Origin: Candidatus Amulumruptor caecigallinarius
Lineage (GTDB): Bacteria > Bacteroidota > Bacteroidia > Bacteroidales > Muribaculaceae
Direction: 5' to 3'
NCBI GenBank assembly: GCA_023665575.1
Contig: JAMPDQ010000012.1
Span: 1 to 45,960, forward strand
DNA length: 45,960 nucleotides
A program made the position numbers and the translations under genes. The notes beneath the pieces were generated by a model. It was given only the letters and a program-made list of their open reading frames with translations. It made no database searches and was not told the DNA's origin. Positions within the stretch are counted from its first letter, which is position 1. Every line of letters starts with the position of its first letter. Shown here in pieces: positions 34,904-43,472 of the stretch.

Positions 34904-35641
34904 CGTGGCACAATCTGCTGAAGCCTGCTGACGAACATCCCTTTTTCATAGCTGTTAACATTTTTTTTTAATTATTTCAATCCAAACTATTGCAAAATGC
35001 AATGAAATGCATTTATTTTGCATTCACAAACATGAGATGACGATTGTAAAATCAGAATCTTCTTGGTATTTATTAACCTATTTAGTTTTCGAGAAACGAC
35101 AAATTCAGGACTCAAAGAGAAATTTTGTTTCAAGCTGATGCACGTTGTCTTATTTTTGACCTTTTAATTCGTTTCAAAATAAACTTAAATTGATTTTTTA
35201 AGTGGCATACTAATTTACATTTTACTGATTATCAAAATAAAAAAGGTCTTTCATAAATTGAAATAGTTTGACTCTTAATTTGTAAATACTATAAAAACCT
35301 CTCTTTATTTATAAATACTATAAAAACCTTTTGTAGTTATAACCCGAAACCAAATCAAGTTTTAGATTATCAACAGCTTTTAAGATTAAGAATGCAATGC
35401 ATATCACAAGGATAAATTACCCCCCCCAATGTGCTATATAATGCACCTTTGATATGTTGTGGAAATGCGTGCAGCAACCACAGTTGCATGGCTGATTTTC
35501 GAGGGTGTGGGTTATTAATGTCAAATCTTAATTGCAATGCAGGATTATGGAAAACTGAAGTTTGAGTTGCCCGGTGTAACTCAAAATTATAGAAACACAA
35601 TCTGAGATAAAACCAATAAATATAACCTTTAAGAAACAAAC
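34904..35641 (+). promoter_or_regulatory. Regulatory region and long leader of the pilus operon
   Basis: About 740 bp without a credible gene. It holds: an inverted repeat TGCAAAAT (34991-34998) / ATTTTGCA (35015-35022); a candidate promoter with TTTC (35128-35131) and TATTTTTG (35151-35158), spacing 19 bp; an 18-bp direct repeat TAAATACTATAAAAACCT at 35283-35300 and 35312-35329; and a run of eight C at 35420-35427. If that promoter is used, the leader is about 475 nt. The direct repeats, 29 bp apart centre to centre (close to three helical turns), could bind a regulator. The C8 tract is the kind of run that slips. None of this is proven. Confidence 0.5.
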
Positions 35642-37357
35642 ATGAAACAAATTGCAAAGTATGCCCTTGGTGCGGCAGCACTCATGATGGGCGCCTGCTC
35701 GTCAGACGAACCGAGCAACTCCAACAATGGCACTGAAAGCAAAGGCGGCGATTTCTACGCCACCCTGACACTCAGTCTTCCCACCGGCGGCGGCACGAGG
35801 GCCGAAAACTCCGATGTGGCGGGCGAGGAATATGGCCAGGACAATGAGAACTACGTGGGCAAAGTGCTCATCGTGCTTGCCGAGAAGGATGAGCAGGGCC
35901 GTTTCCATACCGTTACCTACGCCGAAAGCGATGCCCGCCCCGGCACAGCCGTTAGCGGCACAAACCAGATCTCATACACTCTCAGCTTCGATTCAAAGGC
36001 TCTCAAGGATGATCCCCTTTCGGGCGGCTCCACCATCCCCGGCAAGCAGAATCTCTATGTGTTTGCATATTGCAACCCCACCAACCAGATTCTCACAACA
36101 TTCAGCGGAAATGAAGACTTCCCCCTCGGAGGCACCATGGGATCGATCTCAAGCGGTGACAACGCCGACATCTGGACTCCCAATTCATTCCTGATGACCA
36201 ATTCAGAGATAAGCGAGCCCGTGAACATGCCCAGCCGCGATGAACTCGTGAACAACCACAACACCCCCCAGACAGCCGTGAATCTCGGCACTGTCAAGGT
36301 GGTGCGTGCGGCTGCCCGTTTCGACTTCCAGACCACCAACGACAATCGTTATGACATAAAGGATATCGACGGCAAAACATCTGTCGGAACCGTGGAGCTC
36401 ACTCAGATGGCCATGTTCAACATTGCCAAAAATTACTTCCATCTTCCCCGCACAAGCAGCACATGGGACTGGACAACATGCAACAGAACCGGAGCTCTCA
36501 ACTATGAACTCTGCGGAAATCTTGAAGGCTTCGTGATGAGTCCCAACGAGAATAATTTCAAATCGAAGTCAAACCTCGATGCTGCCACGCTCAACGGCAA
36601 ATATTTCTGCAGCATCCTCAACAACAACCTCACCGGAACTTCCGGCACCGACGGCAAGGCTCTGAAATGGACCTCAATCAAGCCCTTCGACTGGAACAAC
36701 CGCACCGACGACAACCACAACACCTGGAACGGCGCCGACGGCACCAACTACAAGATTTGGCGCTACACCACCGAGAACACCATTCCCGGCAGCACCGGCA
36801 ACCAGAAAGTCGGCATCACCACCGGCGTTGTCTTCAAGGGTGAGTTCACTCCGGCCAACCGCGAAGTGTGGAACGGCAATGTGATCTACGTCTACAACAA
36901 CACCGTATACGGCGATTTCAACGCCCTCAAGGCTTATGTCGACAAGAACCCCTCAAGCGTGGTGGCTCAGGCATTCAATGACCTTGACGCATTCAAGTCG
37001 GAAAGCGTTTCCGACCTCAGCAAGAACCTGCTCAAGGGAATCAAGGCCGCCGACTGCAACGGCTTCACCGCCTACGAGCCCGAAGCAACCGGAATGGGTG
37101 CGAACGCCAAATATGTGATGTATTATTTCTACTACAACCGCCACCACAACAACGGCAACAACAACCTTATGGGACCCAACGAGTTCGGCGTGGTTCGCAA
37201 CAACGTCTACAAGCTCAGCGTCACCAAGGTCGGCGCGCTCGGCAGCCCGACAAGCCCCGATGACCCCGACACCCCCGACGAGGAGGAAAGCGCTTACTTC
37301 ACAGTGAACTGCCTCGTGATGCCCTGGACAGTGCGCGTGAACAACATCGAGTTCTAA
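35642..37357 (+). CDS. Mfa1/FimA-type major pilin
   Basis: 571 residues. Lipoprotein signal peptide with lipobox MGAC (Cys19). The N-terminal strand region ends at Arg53 in GGGTRAENS, the place where type V pilins are cut by a trypsin/gingipain-like protease so that the A1 strand is lost. The middle (KVVRAAARFDFQT near 221) is the usual pilin domain linker. The C-terminus TVNCLVMPWTVRVNNIEF is the presumed donor strand that fills the groove of the next subunit. Longer than FimA (about 340) and close to Mfa1 (about 560). Codons ending in C are dominant, as in highly expressed genes. It is the first gene of a seven-gene run. Confidence 0.85.
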   Translation: MKQIAKYALGAAALMMGACSSDEPSNSNNGTESKGGDFYATLTLSLPTGGGTRAENSDVAGEEYGQDNENYVGKVLIVLAEKDEQGRFHTVTYAESDARPGTAVSGTNQISYTLSFDSKALKDDPLSGGSTIPGKQNLYVFAYCNPTNQILTTFSGNEDFPLGGTMGSISSGDNADIWTPNSFLMTNSEISEPVNMPSRDELVNNHNTPQTAVNLGTVKVVRAAARFDFQTTNDNRYDIKDIDGKTSVGTVELTQMAMFNIAKNYFHLPRTSSTWDWTTCNRTGALNYELCGNLEGFVMSPNENNFKSKSNLDAATLNGKYFCSILNNNLTGTSGTDGKALKWTSIKPFDWNNRTDDNHNTWNGADGTNYKIWRYTTENTIPGSTGNQKVGITTGVVFKGEFTPANREVWNGNVIYVYNNTVYGDFNALKAYVDKNPSSVVAQAFNDLDAFKSESVSDLSKNLLKGIKAADCNGFTAYEPEATGMGANAKYVMYYFYYNRHHNNGNNNLMGPNEFGVVRNNVYKLSVTKVGALGSPTSPDDPDTPDEEESAYFTVNCLVMPWTVRVNNIEF

Positions 37358-37415
37358 GCAACCCCCATACATTCGCGGCGACCGCTGATGGCCGCGGCGA
37401 CAACACAGAAGTCAA

Positions 37416-37433
37416 GGGAGGGGTGACCCTCCC
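37416..37433 (+). promoter_or_regulatory. GC-rich intercistronic hairpin
   Basis: GGGAGGG (37416-37422), loop GTGA, CCCTCCC (37427-37433), perfect and all but one pair G-C. No T tract follows, so it is not a normal terminator. A second GC-rich inverted segment lies just upstream (about 37376-37399). Placed between the stalk and anchor genes it could protect the stalk mRNA or cut down read-through, giving more stalk than anchor. Confidence 0.5.
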
Positions 37434-37478
37434 CTGGCTGCCAACTAACCGAATACGTAAGTAACAATCGACAGGAAG

Positions 37479-38573
37479 ATGACAATCCATAATATGAAAT
37501 CAGTGAGCGGAAGAATCGGCAAATCGGCCCGCGGGCTGATGATGCTCTGCATGGCAATCGCCGCAATGCTTTCATTATCCTCATGCGACAAGGGCATGGG
37601 CGTTTACGACGACCTCGCCCCCTGTCCGAGCGGAATGAAGATGCGCTTTGTGTTTGACTACAACCTGGAGTTTGCCAACTCTTTCCACAACCAGGTGGAC
37701 TGCCTCTCGGTGTATGTCTTCGACAAGGCCGGAAATCTTGTGGAGAGCCGCACGGAAACCACCGAAGTGCTTGCCGACGAGAACTGGCGCATGACCTTCG
37801 ACCTCCCGGCCGCCGAATATCAGGTGGTGGCCTACGGCGGGCTTGAATGCGAGCTGGCTTCTTTCGCACAAACGGTGAAAAGGGAGAATGTGGCCCGCAT
37901 AGAGGATCTGCGGGTGCTGATCAACGAGGAGCACATCGGCGACGAGGCCAAGCGTCCGGCGCGCCCGCTCCACGACCTTTACCACGGATATCTCGCTTTC
38001 GAGGTGACCAACGGTCTTGACTACAACGAGTGCACGGTGAAAATGATGCGCGACACCAACCACATCCGCATCGTGCTCCAGCACATCGACAACTCCCCGG
38101 TCGACGACAGGGATTTCCGTTTCGAGATTGTTGACGACAACGTGTTGTTGAACCATATGAACGATGTGGTGCCCCGCGGCACCGTCACCTACACCCCCTG
38201 GACTACCGGCACCGCCAACACCGGCGTGAGCCGCGGCGAGCCCGTGCAGGTGGCCTTTGCCGAGCTCAGCACCTCGCGCCTCATGCGCGATTCGAAATTC
38301 GTATGGACCGACCCCGATGGCAAGAGCCAGAACGGCCCCAGGCTGCGGATCACATCCGTCAAAAACGGCCGAATGGTGTGCGACCTCCCGCTCAACAACT
38401 ATCTCGTGCTGATGAAGAGCGAATATCTCGCGCAGATGGGAGAGCAGGAATTCCTCGACCGTGCCAACAGATACAACATGGTGTTCTTCCTCGACAAAGA
38501 CAATTTCTGGGTGCAGATGAACATCATCGTAAACGATTGGACCGTCCGCATCGACAACATCAAGTTCCAATAA
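37479..38573 (+). CDS. FimB/Mfa2 family pilus anchor
   Basis: 364 residues. Lipobox LSSC with Cys36, then the family opening CDKGMGVYDDLAPCPSG, and strands around MRFVFDYNLEF and DCLSVYVFDKAGNLVESR. FimB and Mfa2 stay lipid-anchored in the outer membrane, start the fibre and limit its length. In line with this it lacks the Thr-Arg-Ala/Gly cleavage site seen at residues 53-55 of the other three subunits. Its C-terminus IIVNDWTVRIDNIKFQ mirrors the last strand of the major pilin (WTVR, then NI, then F). A second Met at codon 6 is an alternative start. It is 121 bp behind the stalk gene. Confidence 0.87.
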   Translation: MTIHNMKSVSGRIGKSARGLMMLCMAIAAMLSLSSCDKGMGVYDDLAPCPSGMKMRFVFDYNLEFANSFHNQVDCLSVYVFDKAGNLVESRTETTEVLADENWRMTFDLPAAEYQVVAYGGLECELASFAQTVKRENVARIEDLRVLINEEHIGDEAKRPARPLHDLYHGYLAFEVTNGLDYNECTVKMMRDTNHIRIVLQHIDNSPVDDRDFRFEIVDDNVLLNHMNDVVPRGTVTYTPWTTGTANTGVSRGEPVQVAFAELSTSRLMRDSKFVWTDPDGKSQNGPRLRITSVKNGRMVCDLPLNNYLVLMKSEYLAQMGEQEFLDRANRYNMVFFLDKDNFWVQMNIIVNDWTVRIDNIKFQ

Positions 38574-38589
38574 TCCTACGACCATTACA

Positions 38590-39666
38590 TTGAAAACATT
38601 AACATACATACTAATGCTTGTGGCGGGAGCGCTTCTCACTGCCTGCTCCGGAGAGGAGCGGCAGCCCGACGCGCCCCCCGCGACGGACGATGTGTGTGAG
38701 CTGGTGTTTACTCTGAATACCGGCACACCCTCCGCGCAATCGCAGCAGACGCGTGCCGACGGCGTGTGGGGAGACGATCCGTCGCCCGAGCCCGGAATCG
38801 ACATCGAGAATGTGCTCGACAATGTGTCGCTCTATCTTGTGACGCCTGGCGGCAACTGTCCGCTGACACTCGTGGGGCAGGACATCTCCGAAGGAAAATA
38901 TGAATACAAGGTGAAGGTGGCCCTGGGCGTGGTCAACGCCGTTCCCGCCGGCATGAACCAGTATCGCATCAGCGGTCGGCTTGTGGCCGTTGTCAACCAT
39001 ACCGCCGACTTCGAATTCTCCAATCCCTTCAACACCGATGCGATGGATATCGCCGACATACAGAAGAAGCTGTATATCCCCATGTGGGGTGTGAAGACCC
39101 TTTCGGGGGTGCTGGTTGCCTCCAACACAACCATGCATATCGGCGAGGTGAAGCTGCTCCGCGCCCTTCCGAAAATCACCGTGAAAATCGATGATGACCT
39201 GAAGAACGAATACAAAATCACCGCAATCCGGGAAGACCGCCAGGTGTTCCGCAGATACGCTCTCTGCACGCCTAAAGGTGCGGAGACGGCCGCATCCACC
39301 GAGGCGCTGCTGAGGGAAGGCTGCTTCAATCCGGTTGCCGAGGTCGCCACAAGTCCTTTGAAATTCAAGGGCGTGGGCACATCGGAGACATGGTGCTATC
39401 TTCCCGAAACGCCGCTGGCAACCACCGGCGGTGTGCCCGAGTCGCTGACAGTGACCCTGGAGCGCAGGGACGGCACGGCGGCCCCCTTCACCGGAAAGGT
39501 GTATCTCTGTGACTATGAGGGGGGAAATCCGAAGTTCGACACGGCCTTCCCCGGCCTTGTGCGCAACCACGACTATCAGTACCGCATTTCGCTCAGGGAG
39601 CTGCAGTTTGTCGTGTCGGCCAGGCAATGGATCTACGGCGGCAAAGTGCATCTCGACATGGAATAA
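38590..39666 (+). CDS. Minor pilus subunit (Mfa3/Mfa4-like position), TTG start
   Basis: 358 residues. It begins with TTG: no ATG is available before the signal sequence MKTLTYILMLVAGALLTAC, whose lipobox LTAC gives Cys19. A later in-frame ATG at codon 9 would halve the signal's front. The mature protein has Arg55 in QQTRADG, the probable protease site, and a pilin-like region LLRALPKITVKIDD near 190. The C-terminus FVVSARQWIYGGKVHLDME may be the donor strand. It is 16 bp after the anchor gene. By gene order it should be an adaptor between stalk and tip; the sequence alone only shows a fimbrillin-like protein. The TTG start would lower its output. Confidence 0.7.
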   Translation: MKTLTYILMLVAGALLTACSGEERQPDAPPATDDVCELVFTLNTGTPSAQSQQTRADGVWGDDPSPEPGIDIENVLDNVSLYLVTPGGNCPLTLVGQDISEGKYEYKVKVALGVVNAVPAGMNQYRISGRLVAVVNHTADFEFSNPFNTDAMDIADIQKKLYIPMWGVKTLSGVLVASNTTMHIGEVKLLRALPKITVKIDDDLKNEYKITAIREDRQVFRRYALCTPKGAETAASTEALLREGCFNPVAEVATSPLKFKGVGTSETWCYLPETPLATTGGVPESLTVTLERRDGTAAPFTGKVYLCDYEGGNPKFDTAFPGLVRNHDYQYRISLRELQFVVSARQWIYGGKVHLDME

Positions 39667-39700
39667 CCACCGACAGAAAAAACAGCAACAAACCAATCTG

Positions 39701-42700
39701 ATGAAATCAAACAGACTGACATATATATCCGTTTCACTGCTAGCGGGGATGCTCCTCACGGGGTGTCGCGATGATTCTTTCCTTGAGGATTCGAATCCCG
39801 TTGGCGACCCCAACGCCGTGACCTTCGAGGCCGGTGTGGATCTCGGCATGCTCACAACGCGCGGCGGCGACGGCGAAAAGAAATTATATGATCCCCTTGA
39901 ACTAAGCGACGAAAAGGGCACGGAGACGCTCTATCTCCACACATACGATTCGGAGGTGATCGGGGAGTCGGCCCGCGATCTCCGGTATGCAGCCGGCCGG
40001 CCGGAAACCCGCGCCGGGCAGGTGCAGACAGTCGACGACCTTATCAAATACAACACCGATTTCAAGGTGCACGCCCAATATCAAGATACGGCTGAAGAAT
40101 ATATCGAATGGACAAATGGAAAGCAGGCGGGCACCGGGGGGCAAATCTGGGCCACTGAGCGCACGCGCTACTGGCCCGGCGAGAAAATGTTGAGCTTTCA
40201 TGCCGTTTCTCCGGCTGCTGAATTTGCCGCCCTGCAGAAGCAGAGCATAGCCAATAATGAATATCGCTTCTCATACACCGCAAAAAAGGGCGCGTCGGCC
40301 AATCGCGATGCCGAAACCCAGAAGGATCTGATGTTTGCAACATCCGTTTGCAACAAGCAGGGGAGTGTTAACGGACGCGCCCCTCTGAAGTTTCATCATG
40401 CGCTGTCGGCAATCAAGTTCGCGGTGCGTGATGTGCTCAACGGTGAGATTGTCAACATAAAGATAAAGGGTGTCTACGGTTCGGGCGACTGTGTGTTCAC
40501 CGCCGACAACAGCGGCGAAAACGGCGCCTTTGCCTGGAGCAACCAGGCCGGTGTCACCGACTATTCCCAGAATTTCAACTATGTTGTCAACGAGCGAGGA
40601 GAGTATGTGAACCCTGGCGATGAGAGCAAGGATATCGTGCTCAACGCGAAGATGCCCGAGAAAACATTCATGCTGATTCCGCAGGCCATCCCCGAAGGCG
40701 CCGAGATTGAAGTGACGATGAAGCGTACGGGGCTTGTGTCGGGTTCCGGCGCACAGGCCACAATCACAGTGAAGGCCCGCATCGACCAGAACTCGCTGAA
40801 GGAGTGGCTTCCCGGTCACGAATATATCTACACGATATCCACCAGCAAGGACAACTGGGTGTATGTGCTCGAGGCGTTCGGCAACCACAATTCGGCCAAC
40901 GGACGCCACGACAAGGACATCTCCAATTTCCGCAATGCCGACCAGATATATGTGTATTCCCCGGTTGCCGAGGCCTACGACACATATGAAGCAAAAGCCT
41001 ATTTTCAGGTGAGCAGCTACCGCTACCGTGCCAACGATGCCAACTATCGCGAGGCGTGTCCCTGGGTGGCATCGCATGGCGATGCAAAGCAGTATCGCCC
41101 GGTGGGCACTTCCACGCAATGGGGACAATATGTCGGCAAGGAGCGCGACCTGAAGGCCGCCGACTGGATCACTGATCCGAAAAAACTCCGGGGAGCCGGC
41201 AATGCCGACAAGTCTTTTGAAAAGCATAATATCACCATGGCCGAGTCGCATCTGATGACCGACTGGGCCGGCGACACCTGGATGCAGGACAACGCACCCT
41301 ATTCCGGCAACTCGAAGTCAAAACCCTGGGACCTCGCCACCGCCGGCGGCGCGCTGAGCCAGAACACAGCCAACACATATGTGATCGACCGCGAGGGATG
41401 GTACAGCTTTCCGCTTGTATATGGAAATGCAAAGAAAAACGGCGGAAACAATAAGAAGGCCTACGAGGGTAATGTGTTTGTGGATCATGCCGGAAATTCA
41501 ATTGTCAAGCCGGCGATTGATGGTGTGGTGGATGCCGCCATCGTGTGGTCGGACGTGTTCAATGCAATCAGCGATGTGCAGGTTAAAGACAACAAGGTGT
41601 TGTTCAAGGCCAACAAGGGCAACCTTCAGCAGGGAAATGTTGTGATAGCCGTTTATGACAAGGCCAACAACAATAACGGGTCTAACAGCGGAACCGTGTT
41701 GTGGAGCTGGCATATATGGATCAACGAGCATTGGCTCGACCCGGAAACCGGCCAGCCGAACGCCTTCAACTCAAGCGGCTTCAAAACCGTGGAGTATGCC
41801 AAGGGGAGCGGGTGGCGTCAGCGCGGCGACCTGAAAATCAACAACAAGCATGTTGATGGAAGTCTCAAATACTTTATATCGCCATATAATCTGGGATGGT
41901 GCGACCCCAAGAATGTGGATTATCTCCGCCGCCCCGGCACAATGAAGTTTGTGCAGTATATGCCCGGCACCGCCGTTAACGCGCTTGAGAAGGAGGGCAG
42001 GGTGACCGGCAAGACCGCAAGCCTGCCGATTCTGCAGGAGGGGGAGCGCGTGTCATACAAATTCGGAAACAACACCTACTATCAGTGGGGACGCAAGGAT
42101 CCGATGGTGGGGTTTGTGGATCATTCGAGCAATGTGAAACGCAACTTCGGCCCAATGCGGTATAAGGTTTCATCCAAAGCGGATGGCAGGGCCATCAAGG
42201 AGGGTATCCTTAACCCGCACATACTCTTTGCCAGCGATGACAAGAATGATGATGACTGGTTGAAGACTTCGCGAACGATGTTGTGGGACAATGACGATAA
42301 CACTGGTCAGAACAATAAGAAAGTTGTTAAGACTGTATATGATCCCTCTCCTCCGGGATACGTGGTTCCCCCGGCTTATTGTCTGCGCTTCATCGGCACG
42401 GATGCCAATGACAGTTACGAAAACAGCAGCAGCGACCAGAAGAACCTTTCCAAATTCAACGGCAAGAAGGGTAGTAATAATTTCACATTCATCGCGTGTG
42501 TTGTGGATAAGGCTAACCAGACCAAGGAAAATTCCGTATGGCTCACAAGCACCGGTCACCGCTGGTATACCGACAAATACGGCAAACTCCCCGACGGTTC
42601 GACATGGAAGGCCGGCGATAACTTCAATCCCAAGATTGTGTATCTGGGTTCCTCCACGCCTGTTAAGGATAAAATAAGCAATGCCTACGGTATCGCGCTT

Positions 42701-42799
42701 GGTTATGACGAAACCTATGACAAATATGTGATCACATCATTTTTCTTCGGACGAAAGGCTATGGCCCGCCCCATCAGGGCAATCCGCGAATTGGAATAA
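39701..42799 (+). CDS. Large fimbrillin-family tip protein / adhesin candidate
   Basis: 1032 residues. Lipobox LLTGC with Cys22, then Arg54 in LTTRGGDG, a likely processing site. The first 420 residues follow the fimbrillin/Mfa_like pattern, with PLKFHHALSAIKFAVRD (about 230-246) and a closing LKEWLPGHEYIYTIS. The remaining 600 residues look like an all-beta module rich in Asn, Gly, Trp and Tyr and end in ARPIRAIRELE, an ending I associate with surface fimbrillin-like proteins of Bacteroides. Size and position fit a tip adhesin of the Mfa5 kind, but no von Willebrand A motif (DxSxS) is visible, so the adhesive part is a different type. The ATG at 39701 is 34 bp after the previous stop. Ligand unknown. 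Confidence 0.7.
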   Translation: MKSNRLTYISVSLLAGMLLTGCRDDSFLEDSNPVGDPNAVTFEAGVDLGMLTTRGGDGEKKLYDPLELSDEKGTETLYLHTYDSEVIGESARDLRYAAGRPETRAGQVQTVDDLIKYNTDFKVHAQYQDTAEEYIEWTNGKQAGTGGQIWATERTRYWPGEKMLSFHAVSPAAEFAALQKQSIANNEYRFSYTAKKGASANRDAETQKDLMFATSVCNKQGSVNGRAPLKFHHALSAIKFAVRDVLNGEIVNIKIKGVYGSGDCVFTADNSGENGAFAWSNQAGVTDYSQNFNYVVNERGEYVNPGDESKDIVLNAKMPEKTFMLIPQAIPEGAEIEVTMKRTGLVSGSGAQATITVKARIDQNSLKEWLPGHEYIYTISTSKDNWVYVLEAFGNHNSANGRHDKDISNFRNADQIYVYSPVAEAYDTYEAKAYFQVSSYRYRANDANYREACPWVASHGDAKQYRPVGTSTQWGQYVGKERDLKAADWITDPKKLRGAGNADKSFEKHNITMAESHLMTDWAGDTWMQDNAPYSGNSKSKPWDLATAGGALSQNTANTYVIDREGWYSFPLVYGNAKKNGGNNKKAYEGNVFVDHAGNSIVKPAIDGVVDAAIVWSDVFNAISDVQVKDNKVLFKANKGNLQQGNVVIAVYDKANNNNGSNSGTVLWSWHIWINEHWLDPETGQPNAFNSSGFKTVEYAKGSGWRQRGDLKINNKHVDGSLKYFISPYNLGWCDPKNVDYLRRPGTMKFVQYMPGTAVNALEKEGRVTGKTASLPILQEGERVSYKFGNNTYYQWGRKDPMVGFVDHSSNVKRNFGPMRYKVSSKADGRAIKEGILNPHILFASDDKNDDDWLKTSRTMLWDNDDNTGQNNKKVVKTVYDPSPPGYVVPPAYCLRFIGTDANDSYENSSSDQKNLSKFNGKKGSNNFTFIACVVDKANQTKENSVWLTSTGHRWYTDKYGKLPDGSTWKAGDNFNPKIVYLGSSTPVKDKISNAYGIALGYDETYDKYVITSFFFGRKAMARPIRAIRELE

Positions 42800-42831
42800 C
42801 CCTCGTCTCTCTAACCTGTGACCTTCAAACT

Positions 42832-42857
42832 TTTTTCAAGCTTTTTGGGTTGAAAAA
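42832..42857 (+). promoter_or_regulatory. AT-rich hairpin between tip and accessory genes
   Basis: TTTTTCAA (42832-42839) and TTGAAAAA (42850-42857) form a perfect 8-bp stem with a 10-nt loop, in the 71-bp gap. It may attenuate or process the message between the structural and accessory genes. Confidence 0.4.
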
Positions 42858-42870
42858 TTAAAAATATATT

Positions 42871-43467
42871 ATGAGTCTGAAAAGGATTACAATAACACTG
42901 GCGGCTGCGGCGGCGCTGCTTTTCCCCGCCGCCCGCAGCTTTGCAGAAACAAAGGTTGGCGTGAAAACCAATCTTGTCAGCGATGTCGCGCTGAGTCCCA
43001 ACCTCGGCGCCGAGGTGGGCCTCGCCCCCAAATGGAGCATGGAGCTTGTGGGGCAGCTGAATCTGTGGGAGATAAGCGGCCACAGCTGGAAACATGCCTG
43101 TCTGTTGCTCGAACCACGCTACTGGTTTTGCGAGCGTTTCGCCGGCCATTTTGTCGGACTGCACGTATTGGGCGGAACCTATAACTTCGGCAACCTCAAC
43201 ATCCCTTATGATTTCCTGGGATCAAACCTGAAGGAGCTGAAAGACAAACGCTATCAGGGTTGGGCCTATGGAGCCGGAGTGTCTTACGGATATGCATGGC
43301 CGCTTGCCAAGCACTGGAACATCGAGGCGGAACTCGGCATAGGATGGCTGCATACCGAATTCGACAGCTACCCCTGCACTGTTTGTGGCACTGCCATTGA
43401 GAAAGATAAACCCCACGACTATTTCGGCATCACAAAAGTTGCCGTGAATCTTGTTTACTTGTTTTAA
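42871..43467 (+). CDS. DUF3575 outer-membrane accessory protein
   Basis: 198 residues. A Sec signal peptide ends near SFAET (about 26). The rest alternates like a small beta-barrel and ends in an aromatic residue (VNLVYLF), as outer-membrane barrels do. The DUF3575 pattern is visible: KTNLVSDVALSPNLGAEVG and EPRYWF. It has four cysteines, Cys77, Cys87 and a CTVC pair at 169 and 172. DUF3575 genes accompany Fim/Mfa-type pilus operons in Bacteroidales; the function is unknown, and a role in display or assembly is assumed. It is 5 bp ahead of the DUF3868 gene. Confidence 0.85.
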   Translation: MSLKRITITLAAAAALLFPAARSFAETKVGVKTNLVSDVALSPNLGAEVGLAPKWSMELVGQLNLWEISGHSWKHACLLLEPRYWFCERFAGHFVGLHVLGGTYNFGNLNIPYDFLGSNLKELKDKRYQGWAYGAGVSYGYAWPLAKHWNIEAELGIGWLHTEFDSYPCTVCGTAIEKDKPHDYFGITKVAVNLVYLF

Positions 43468-43472
43468 TAATC

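Noticed and set aside
34904-35641. A tRNA or small protein gene in the pilus leader
   Set aside because: No cloverleaf or T-loop pattern is visible, and the open frames are short, AT-rich and without a signal or start context.
39509-39700. Longer N-terminus for the large tip protein
   Set aside because: It overlaps the previous pilin and puts 64 polar residues before a clean lipoprotein signal that starts at the ATG at 39701.
37581-39921. Two long open frames on the minus strand (about 413 and 436 codons) under the pilus anchor and minor-subunit genes
   Set aside because: They are antisense to clear pilus genes, have no recognisable motif, signal or start context, and their His/Val/Gly-rich composition is what C-ending codons on the other strand produce.
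39701-42799. Von Willebrand A-type tip adhesin as in Mfa5
   Set aside because: No DxSxS metal-site motif can be found in the sequence, so only position and size match Mfa5.
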